A DNA stretch of 64,000 nucleotides. Origin: Roridomyces roridus (taxonomy: Eukaryota > Basidiomycota > Agaricomycetes > Agaricales > Mycenaceae). A program made the position numbers and the translations under genes. The stretch lies in the NCBI GenBank assembly GCA_029378245.1, contig JARKIF010000109.1, forward strand, positions 1 to 64,000. Direction: 5' to 3'. The stretch's first letter is position 1. Each line of letters starts with the position of its first letter. Below, one piece after another: positions 54,913 through 64,000 of this stretch. The notes under the pieces are model-generated. The model had not been told where the DNA came from. It saw only the letters and a program-made list of their open reading frames with translations, and did not search any database.

Positions 54913-57130
54913 ATGCCGTCGAAAAAGAAAGAGTCGTCCGCAAAGCCCAAGCCCGCCCCAGCCCCTGTCATAGACGAGTTTGCCGACATGTGTGCTGCTC
55001 TGGACGCCTCTGGACGTGCGTGTGGCGGGAAAACAAAGGAAGCGTCCAAGTGGTGCCCGAGACACGATGAGGTGCGCCGCAGTCGACGCGTTTCTTTGCG
55101 TGTGGCTGACCACTGCAGGAGCGAATCAAGCTGTATATCAACTACAAGGCCCACCACTCGGCCCTCGACGCGTTTCCGGAGCATTCGATATGCCACAGTG
55201 CAGGGGCGATTGGCGGCTGTGCGTCGTTGGAGACGGTCAGGGCGTGGAATAAGGCCCTGTTGACCAAGTACCAGCTGCTGAGTCGGTGCGTTGTGTTTTA
55301 GCATCGTGCCACCCGGATTTTTGACGAAAGAGCACAGGTGTATCAGTGCTCGTGCGTATTTCACCGAACGCTTCTTTGGGTGCGTGTTCCTCAACACTAT
55401 CCCTACTCAGTGTCTAATACTCACCATAGCAACGATATGGCATGTAGTATTCTTTTTTCGTGACCATTCAAGCCGACAATCAGCCTAGGATTTTGGCCAC
55501 AAGACGTTCTGGCATTTTCTCGTCAAGCAGCTCCACAAAATCGAGGGTCTTCTCGAAGGCGTCGAGAAACGTGCGTGCGAGCTCGTCCTCGAGGCTCAAA
55601 ACGCTCTCTGGGTCCTCGAGCTTCACTCCGAGTCGCCCGAGGAGGATTGCTCCGGCCACGATGACGGCCTCTTCTCCGCCACACGCAAGCCCACGGTAGA
55701 CATTAATATCGCCGATGTGGAAGACCCACTGGACGTGGCCCTGCGCGAAAAGTACGGCATTCTCTCGACCTTGGTTCCAGGCTTACCCGCGTCTAGATGT
55801 CTCCTTCTCTGGGAAAAAATCAAAACTCGACTTGCGCGGTATTGCGCACCTGCGATATCCAGATACTACAACGAACGCATCAAGATTATCCACGCTTGCG
55901 TTCGTCGGGCGATCTACACGGACCCCAAGTTGCTCGTTGCCGCACAAAACTACCCAACCGTCACCGCGCTGCTTACCGACGCGACATTGGACCTGCGCAT
56001 CGTGGAGAAGCTCTGGGACGCGATTCGGTGTGTTTATGTGCATGAAGTTCGCGCTGCGATCGGTGAGTCGTATGGGTCTTGTTGATTTCTTTGCTGAATT
56101 TGGTTAGACGACGTGTTGCGTCCGAAAGATGGGCCAGGGGAATATATGGAGCTGCTCGGCGGACGGGTGTACAAGGATCTCAGCAGCACGCCATTTCCTT
56201 TCCATGCATGGGGCCACATGACCGCGCTTTTCATGTGTTACTCGTGCGTTCGTCGCGTCTGCAAAACGGTATGTATCCACTTTCATGACCTACGTTTTAC
56301 TTATAGTCCGATAGATGGAAGAGCTCGTCGAATTCACGCGCTACGTCGTTTTGACTATGCCGGGAATCAACCAATCGCACCTCAAATACGAATGGCCTTC
56401 CTACACTGGCTCCAAGGTCCTCACCCTCTGCGGCTTCCTCCCCAACGCCATCGACGACTTTGGCCAGCGTTCCGTCGTGAGTAAATGCAACTGCGTCTAC
56501 GACGGCCAACCACACTGGGCCGAAACGGTTACGTCGTACGTCCTCGCCGGGGGTCTTCCCTTGAGCGATCCCAAAGCCCAGGAATTCGTGAACAAGTGCT
56601 TGAGGGATCCCAAGCTCATGGTACTCGTACGCAAAGGACGGGAGGGCCGTGTTATTCGGTCTGCCCCGCGGATTTGGGCCGAACGTGTGAGGCATGCGAG
56701 CACGCGCGCGGGGTTGCGTGCGGCCGAGTGGGACCCGGCGTCTACGATTTATTATCAGGACAGCGTACTTGAGGAGGCGTGTCCCAAGTTGACTGTCGTC
56801 GTTGATAATCGGGACACGGATCATCGGGGGATTGAGGATTGTTTTCAGCTTGTGATTGTTGATGGTGGGGAGGGTACGATGGGGGAGTTTGTGGAGAGGT
56901 TGAGTCGGGTGTGGTTGGAGGAGGTTTATGGGTGTAAGGATGTTATGGGTTTGATGGGGGAGATTGCGATGCCGTATGTGACCAGTGAGGAGATTGAGTT
57001 TTCCAGGACTGGCAAGGGGACCGCGTTTGTCGTGTCCAATTCGGAGACGGACGTCTTGACGGCGTATAAAAAGCTGTGGGGGAAGGCGCCGGCTGAATTG
57101 GCGGATGATGATATCTTGGAGAGGGTTTGA
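54913..57130 (+). CDS. Uncharacterised protein with an N-terminal Cys/His cluster
   Basis: Starts MPSKKKESSAKPKPAPAPVI. A small metal-binding-like cluster follows (MCAALDASGRACGGKTK, KWCPRHDE), then across an intron ERIKLYINYKAHHSALDAFP. Later exons include VEDPLDVALREKYGILSTLV, RIKIIHACVRRAIYTDPKLL, FHAWGHMTALFMCYSCVRRV, MEELVEFTRYVVLTMPGINQ and a long C-terminal exon (GREGRVIRSAPRIWAERVRH, VDNRDTDHRGIEDCFQLVIV) to the stop at 57128-57130. Introns are canonical and short. I do not recognise a named family; my impression is that similar proteins occur in other mushrooms. It has no signal peptide. The function is unknown. Confidence 0.6.
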
Positions 57131-57208
57131 ATTTGTGTACAACCAATGCCCATTTGAAACTACATTGAGAGAAATTACAGATACAACATGTTCGACAGCC
57201 CAATTCAT

Positions 57209-58445
57209 TCAAACAACTTCACTTTGCTTAACCTGAGGTTCTGGAGCGATAATCCACCACGCCACGACAGGTCGAACTACATCGTTCAACCGCTGAGGGT
57301 CTGTGGATTTACCGCTCGATGAGAATCCCACTCCCATCAGCCCAGCTACGATTTGGTATGGGACACTGGTAGATTCGTGCAACTTGACGGTAATGTTCAC
57401 CGCTGCATGACTCGTAGGAAGGGTGGAAATCCCGAAATATGGGTAGTTTACTCCGCCGATTCCCATGACATGCCTGTCCTCCAGCGAGGGAGCATAGGCA
57501 GACCAAAAACGACTGGAGGGTAACTCTGCTGGGTTCTTCACAGGACGTTTCTGAGAAGTTGGATTAGGGTGTGGTGTGTCGAGGAACCCGAGGGAAACGT
57601 ACGGGAGATTCGAGTTTCGGTCCAAGGAATTGGCCATCGCAAGAAAATGCGCAAAAGGCTGTGATCCAACCAGTCAGGCGTGGTTCTTTACCGCCAAAAC
57701 CCTCGCGATGGATGACTGTTTTCCAAAACGCTGGCGTGACACTCGGCGAATCGAACAAGTCGACGAGCTGGGATATGACGGGGTGCAACAAATGAAACCA
57801 GGCAATGGCGGGGATACCGTGCCCTTTCAACATCTCGAGTTTATTGAGGATAAGTTGCCAGTCTGTGCGCAAGCCCTCGAGTGTGACTTGGCGTATTCCA
57901 CGGTGCTTCGTCTCGGTGTGAGTGAGGGACGTCTCCCCGACGACGGCACTGGAGCCCGAAGTCGTCATAAGCAACGTCGACGCAGCGACCATGTCGTTAG
58001 GCTGGGAAGTGGAGAATTTGGGAAGAATCCAGTGGCGGAGAGCGGGGCGGCTCCGCAGTACGTTGCGTTTCGTCGATTTAGCCATCTTCTTGCGCGAGAG
58101 TGGGGGGTTTCTGACAACCACGCTGAGCGGCTCGGGGACATCGCCTGGATGCTCATGGTTGTAGTAGAGGATGAACTGCGAGATGAGAGCGAGCCAGACA
58201 TCGTCTGGACGGAGCACAAGCTCGTGGCTATCTGTGTAGGCAGAGAGGACGGTGCGCACGAAGCCGCCGTGCTCGTTTGGAACGACTTTGAATTGGGTGT
58301 CGTTTGCGGCGATATGTCCACCGATGCAGCATTGGAGAATCTGATAAGCTCCGTCTCTCTTGAGGATCTGAGCGCCGGTAACGCCCGGGACCTCCTTGGT
58401 CGTCGCTGGGCCAGGGAGGTCAACGAGGTTGAGGGTAACAGGCAT
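57209..58445 (-). CDS. DUF4419 domain protein
   Basis: ATG at 58445 (MPVTLNLVDLPGPATTKEV). The DUF4419 signature is clear: GGFVRTVLSAYTDSHELVLR, PDDVWLALISQFILYYNHEH. A middle region follows (GIRQVTLEGLRTDWQLILNK, FWKTVIHREGFGGKEPRLTG). Exon 1 ends at FLGPKLESP; a 56-nt intron (GTACGT...TCTCAG) leads to KRPVKNPAELPSSRFWSAYA and AVNITVKLHESTSVPYQIVA, with stop at 57209. Two exons, about 390 residues. The domain is widespread in fungi with no established role. The gene converges on the previous gene (78-bp gap) and diverges from VWA8 (206-bp gap). Confidence 0.8.
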
Positions 58446-58651
58446 GGTGGGCGACGCCCACAATAGCTATTCTGGGACAAGGCCTTCCCATCGGTGCCAG
58501 ACAACATTCCCCGCTTTATTTGAGATTATAAGCGCCCGTACGCAACGAGCCGCGGACAAACGGAAGTGGTTGAACCATGACAGTGGTTGAAGCGAAGAGA
58601 GAACTGCTAGCTGACATAACCCGGTTTCTACGGGCTTGACATTGCCGATGC
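58446..58651. promoter_or_regulatory. Divergent promoter of DUF4419 and VWA8 genes
   Basis: A 206-bp gap between two head-to-head host genes. No TATA box is obvious. Confidence 0.5.
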
Positions 58652-61600
58652 ATGTTATTGCCGTTTCAGCAGGCACTCCGACGACTCCCTGGCCTCGGTA
58701 TACGCGTTATGGCTCCCAAACGACGACTGGCCCACATTCTCGGCACCCTCAAGCCACCCACTGAGGTCGTTGGCACTCTGACGCTCGGAGACATTGTCTA
58801 CGATGTCCCGGCATCCACTCGACCCTCCAGGCTCCCGCATTCAAAGGATCTCGACGTAGAAGACCCAGTAAACTTGGACAACTTGCATTTTATGCTCCAG
58901 AAATACATCCTTGGCCAGGATATCTTCCTCGTTTCGCAACCTGGTCCCTACGCTCGGAGACTGGCCATGACTTTTGCTAGTCTGGTCAACTCGGAGTATG
59001 AGTACATTGCGCTGCACCGGGATGTGGGTGAGACTGAGCTCAAGCAGGTGAGCATGCGTTACCTGCCTAGCCCATACGATAACATCCTCAGGGAAGGGAA
59101 ATTCGGTCGGGTGGCAATCTCGTTTACGTGGACAGTCCGGCGGTCAACGCTGTCAAGTACGGTCGCATTCTCATCCTAGAGGGCATTGAGAAAGCCGAGA
59201 GAGGCATCATGCCAATTCTGAATAATCTGCTAGAAAACCGTGAAATGTGCGTCGCATTATCTTCTCCATTTGAATCTTGTAACGAGTCACTCAGGAATCT
59301 GGACGACGGAACACATATTATCCATCCACACCGCTTCGAGCAGCTCGGTGCCACCACGGACGACAGCGGCAACTTGTTTATACCTGCCCACAAGAACTTC
59401 CGCGTCATTGCCATCGCTGCACCTGTGCCCCCATTCCCCGGATACCCTCTAGACCCCCCCTTCCGCAGCCGCTTCCAAGCACGCTTCGTCGACCCTGTCG
59501 CCTCTTTGATAACTCTTTGCGAGCCGGCCTCCTCTGTGCCCGCATTCGAAACGCAGCTGCGCGAACTCATCTTATCGACCCAATACGCTTCAGAGGCGCG
59601 AGATGCTCTCTCTGCAGTCTCTCAGAGCGCGATCCCGTCATTTCCTCAGACAGCCCTCGCCAAACTCCGCGCTCTCTGCGCCAAGTTCCCTCCTCCAGAG
59701 ACCCTCTCACCCATCAAGCTCGCGCGTCTACTGCTCGCGCTGCACCCCGCACTTGCCGTTGCGCCTCTACAGGCCTACGCCATTCTGAGCAGGCAGACGG
59801 AGGAAATGGGTCTAGGCCCCCTCGGCAGCCCCGCCTCCACAGACGACGCAGCCGAGTCGACTGGTCTCCTTGGCTACACCCTGTCCCGCATAACGCGGCT
59901 CACCCCGACCTCCGTCAGCGCCTCCTTCACGCACCCCACTGCCCAACCCGTTTCTCTCGAAATACCCGCCGGCCCTGCACAACTCTCACCGTACCCATTC
60001 TCCCCTACGGCCCCCTTTACGCCATCCAACCGCTTCGTGGGCCTCCTGACGAGCCTCGTGCAGGCGCATGCGCTGGGCTGGGATGTCTCGTTCATCCCCC
60101 CTCCGGCGCCAGCGACTGCGAGCGCCAGTACGAGCACTCTTGTCCGTGCTTTCAGCGGCATATTGGGCTATGGCGAGGGAGAGACGATGCATATGTACAA
60201 GGAGCTCGGTGGTCGCGAGCTGCTCATGCGGCGGAGGATTCTGGAGGGTGGGGCTACGGCTTGGGAGCCTAGCACGATCGTCGAGGCTGCTTGGGCGGGT
60301 AAGCTCGTGCACCTTTCTGGACTGGACGTTGTCGGCCCTACAGCCGGGGCGATTGCGCGGTTGGTACAGGACCGTGAAGTCGAGCTGTGGGGTGGCAAGC
60401 GGATGGTGGCAGATGGATCCATCGAGAAGGTATTCCTTTTCTTTCGTATCTTGCATTCCACGCTAAATCATTTACAGTCCAATGACGAACTTTCTGCCGC
60501 CCATCCCTCCTTCCGCATCATCACCACCGCATCCAAATCTCTTCCCCTCAAAGACTGGCTCACCGCAGAGCACGCCAACATGTTCTTTGCTGTTCCCGCG
60601 CAACCGATGGGTCGCATCGAGGAGCGCGCGATCCTGCTTGCCACGGGATGCAGCGACGGCTTGGTGGATCGGATGCTGGAGTTTGCGGAACGCTATCGCG
60701 CGAGCATGAGTGAGGATAGTGTGCAGAAGAACAGGAAGCTGGGGACCAGGTCTCTTGTGCGGGTGGCAAGGCGGATTGCCATCGGTGGAGATGCCGAGGA
60801 TCTGCGTGCCATCTTGAGCCGCACGCTGCTGCTTGAATTCCTACCGACTGTCGAGCGGATGAATATCGAGACGTTGATGGAGGAAGCGAAGATTCCGGAT
60901 GCGAATGCTGCCGTACGTGCTCCTCGTACCTTTCAAAGTAATTGTGCTGATCTGAAAAGTATCATCCAAGCCCCATTATCAAAGAAGATTCGCTGGTGTT
61001 CCCGGGCCCGAGTACGACGGGTGGCGAGTCATCGGCGACTTTGATCCCGCTATTCAATGTCATGGACGATCCGCAGGGCGTCAAATCCCATGTGCCCTAC
61101 ATGGACCACTTTTACGACAATAGCCTGCAGACGGCGCTGATGCGCGATTTGGCGGTGGATGTGGAGCTGTTGGGGGAGCATGTGGTGTTGCTTGGGAATC
61201 AGGTTTGTGTGATTTCACTCAAGGGACTCGACTGCTGAATGCGTTTACAGGGAGTCGGGAAGAATAAGATTGTGGATCGTCTTTGCCAACTCCTTGGCCG
61301 ACCACGGGAATACATCCAACTCCACCGCGACACGACCGTCAACCAGCTCATGTTTACCACCTCGCTCGAGAACGGCGTCATCAAGTACACGGACTCGCCG
61401 CTTCTCCGCGCCATTGCTTTTGGGCGGGTGATTATCATCGACGAGGCGGACAAGGCGCCTGAGCACGTGGTGGCCATTTTCCGGAGTCTGGCGGGGCAAA
61501 GCGAGCTTACGCTTTCGGATGGACGGAGGGTGAGAGCGACGAGGGAGCGGCCGGAGGATATCGTGGTGCATCCCAACTTCCGACTTGTGCTGCTCGCGAA

Positions 61601-64000
61601 TCGTCCGGGGTATCGTGAGTTCTTATATTCCCCTGTCAGTTATTCTGCACTTGCTGACTGGTTTCAGCGTTCTTGGGAAACCACTTCCTTCAGGTCCTGG
61701 GCGAAACGTTTGGTGCGCATTCGGTGACGAATCCGGATCAACAGTCGGAGCGGACGCTACTGGCTGAGCTCGCGCCGGACATGGACGAGGAGCTGATTCT
61801 GAGGCTCGTCGGGACCTTCCACGATCTCCGTAAAGGGTACGATAATGGGATCTTGAATTATCCGTATTCGCTGCGAGGTGAGTGGGCGTTTGTCTGTCTG
61901 GGCGACGGAAGAGTCTGCTAACGAACGACCTTTTTTGCTAGAGCTGATCAACCTGGTGAAGCATATACAGGCTTTCCCGAGCGATTCGTTGGGTGATGCT
62001 CTGCGAAATGTGTTTGACTTTGATGTCTACAAGCCGGATACGATCGAGAAACTGGCGGCTATATTACAGCATCATGGGTAAGTGGATGACTTGACTTTTG
62101 GGTTCTTTGGCTCACTCTACTACCCAGGCTGAGCGTCCCGCATCTTGGTCTTGCTGCAGCGCGTGAGGCGGCCAAGAAGAAGATCAAGGATGTCCAGTTT
62201 GAGCCCAAGAACACGGAGTTGGGAGAGCCCAAGGAGGGGGAGCATGATGACAAGGAGCATAGTGGCGGGAATAAGTGGGCTGGAGGGGTACGTGACTTGA
62301 TATTAGGGAACGTGAATCCCCAGGTTGACGTGCTGCTCAGACAGGAGGGCGGGATACCGCTGGGATGGGCGGGCGCGGAGGGTACAAGCGATTCTACAAA
62401 GGCGGTAATATCAAGCAGGTGAGTGGTTGCTCGATGTTTTACATTTGCCGGTTGAAGAAGAGGACTAGGTCTCGGACAAGCTGAAGCAGAGCGTACCGGA
62501 CCACGTCCAAGAAAAGGCGCGTGAGATGGCAAGGCAAGAGCTCCAACGACGGCTGGAAGAGCTCGATATGAGTGAGAGCCAGGCGGCGGGCTATGGGCAG
62601 CTGTTGGACGCTACGCAGGCGCATATGGTCTCTCTACACGATCTGTTGGAGCGTATGTGACTCTTCCTTTCTTTCCTCACCTCTGTGCTCACGTGATTTT
62701 CGCAGATTTGGCGGCAAAGGAAGAAGAGCGGGTGTGGATCAAGCGTCAGACCGACGGCGAGCTGGATGATAATCGACTCACAGAGGGCCTGACGGGCGAG
62801 GCGAGCGTGTACAAGCGCCGTGGGATGGAGAAGCCCGAGTTGGGTCGTCCGCAGATCAAGTGCGTTGGCCGCTCACTTTGCTTTGCTGTTATTCCTCCGG
62901 CTAAATTCGTCAGGCCAAAACGGATACGCTTCGTTTTCGATTTGAGTGCTTCTATGTGGGCTCCGATACCCCTTTTTGTCATTCTTCTGTGCCCTGACAG
63001 CGTTCAGGTACCGCTTCCAATACGATGGACGTTTGGAGAGAAGCATGGAGACAGGTATGTCTGTATCGACTCATGGCTTCGCCTGCTGATAGACGCAACC
63101 CAGCTGTCATGTTGATGGAGACGTTTGACCGTCTTTCGAGGAAGGAGAAGTACGTGTGGGACGTGAGTACTCCGAATGGTGTTTTGTATGTGCCTTGGCT
63201 GACCCTGAGTTAGATGTACGGACATGTGAGCAGTTCACATGTTCATTTTAATGAATGTGCCTCTCATGAGATTCTGAAATACAGTCCGGTGACGGTGCCG
63301 ATATCCAGCTTGTTGATGCGCTCAAGCCGCCCAAGGACATGAAGGACCGGTCGGTGGAGTTTCTTTGCGGAAGGCGTGTGTTTGTCTCATTGGCTTGTCA
63401 GGTGGAAAGTCGTGGAGAAGATGCATATGATTCCGCAGTACGCCTTTGCTGGTGACTACACGGTTGAGGCTATTGAGAAAGGGGTGAAGGAGGTTGCTGC
63501 CTTTGACGCTGGTCTGTCTTGCCTTTATCATGCTGCCTTGCCTCTGTATATTGATTCGATCTGTTAACAGATGACTGGTTCGTCATCGCTATCACTGTGA
63601 GTTCGTTGTCCTCCTCGCATCACCATCCGGTCTCTCAGCTTAACTTGTCTCCTTATCTAGGACGCCAACTTTGAACGCTACGGCATTTCCCCGGACGACG
63701 TTGCTCGTGCCATGAAGCGCAATCCGAAAGTGCATACTGCGTTGATATGCATCGGTGAAGGAGCAGAGGCGACTTGGTATGTCTCGCGACGGTCTCTTTC
63801 TGTCTTTGCCTGCTCAAGTGTTTTGCTTTGCGAAGGATTCCGAGAAGTATCCCGGGTCGGGGGTTCCGGGTGTCGAATACGGCGGATATACCGACCGTTT
63901 TGCGGAGTATACTTTCTACAATGGTAGACCGGTAGATGTTCTAGACTGCCTGGGGATGTCTTGTATATACTAATCTAATCCATGTGTTGTTCGCGACTCT
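58652..64000 (+). CDS. VWA8: VWA8-type AAA ATPase with C-terminal VWA domain (3' end not resolved)
   Basis: Starts MLLPFQQALRRLPGLGIRVM, an Arg-rich presequence consistent with mitochondrial import. In order: a first AAA module with a weak P-loop region (FLVSQPGPYARRLAMTFASL) and ILILEGIEKAERGIMPILNN; HIIHPHRFEQLGATTDDSGN; a second AAA module with Walker A GNQGVGKNK and Walker B RVIIIDEADKAP; a charged linker (KRFYKGGNIKQ and helices); then a VWA domain with the MIDAS motif DLSAS in RIRFVFDLSASM, followed by HSGDGADIQLVDALKPPKDM and TALICIGEGAEATW. This matches vertebrate VWA8 throughout. Introns are short and canonical (for example Q/GTGAGC...CTCAG/GREIRS). The last exon after about 63775 was not resolved and the gene may extend beyond the window. 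Confidence 0.85.

Noticed and set aside
56297..57208. 303-residue - strand frame
   Set aside because: Antisense shadow of the large + strand gene exon ending at 57130.
57576..58466. 296-residue + strand frame
   Set aside because: Antisense shadow of the DUF4419 gene, whose - strand frame carries the recognised motifs.
1..64000. CRISPR array or bacterial operon features
   Set aside because: No spaced identical repeats; genes contain spliceosomal introns, so the DNA is eukaryotic.

Overview
The window is nuclear DNA of a mushroom-forming basidiomycete (Agaricomycetes). Genes are dense and broken by many 50-60 bp GT-AG introns. Families typical of these fungi are present: a KDZ transposase with a CxC2-type cysteine cluster, a MYND/MSS51-C protein, small Zn2Cys6 genes, a DUF4419 protein, VWA8 and LDB17/SPIN90. 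The species cannot be fixed from sequence reading alone.

Layout. (1) 1-6.3 kb, host genes: an LDB17/SPIN90-type actin regulator (+), a small secreted protein (+), a multi-pass membrane protein (-) and a DJ-1/PfpI protein (+). (2) 6.6-8.7 kb: a small Zn2Cys6 gene split by two adjacent 8-bp-TSD elements. (3) 9.5-24.7 kb: a young LTR retrotransposon with a gag-like frame but no pol (479-bp LTRs, TSD ATTTC). Its gag frame is interrupted by an apparently complete 11.5-kb KDZ DNA transposon with long inverted repeats and an 8-9 bp TSD. The KDZ element carries the transposase and four accessory genes. (4) 24.7-29.3 kb: relic and MITE-rich DNA, including a 1.8-kb TIR element with a decayed reading frame. 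(5) 29.4-35.5 kb: one long + strand reading unit made of a CaMK-like kinase domain (DFG changed to EFG) followed by two copies of a large four-part cassette that I do not recognise; each cassette has an RLRGG motif. (6) 35.5-41.2 kb: gene-poor DNA with a microsatellite and TIR elements. (7) 41.2-47.6 kb: a duplicate of the DJ-1/Zn2Cys6 block. Its DJ-1 copy is dead (two transposons and a frameshift). Its Zn2Cys6 copy runs in frame into a third cassette copy. (8) 47.9-54.4 kb: TIR elements, a tRNA-like sequence, a third Zn2Cys6 gene, a MYND/MSS51-C gene, its internally deleted pseudogene and a hAT-type MITE. (9) 54.9-64 kb: host genes again, namely a large uncharacterised protein (+), a DUF4419 protein (-) and VWA8 (+, running to or near the window end).

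The strongest candidate for something undescribed is the RLRGG cassette family. The same architecture, with introns in matching places, is joined to a kinase at one locus and to a Zn2Cys6 DNA-binding domain at the other, about 10 kb away. The KDZ island is the second main point: it appears intact and young, and its ends can be fixed because it splits a readable gag frame.
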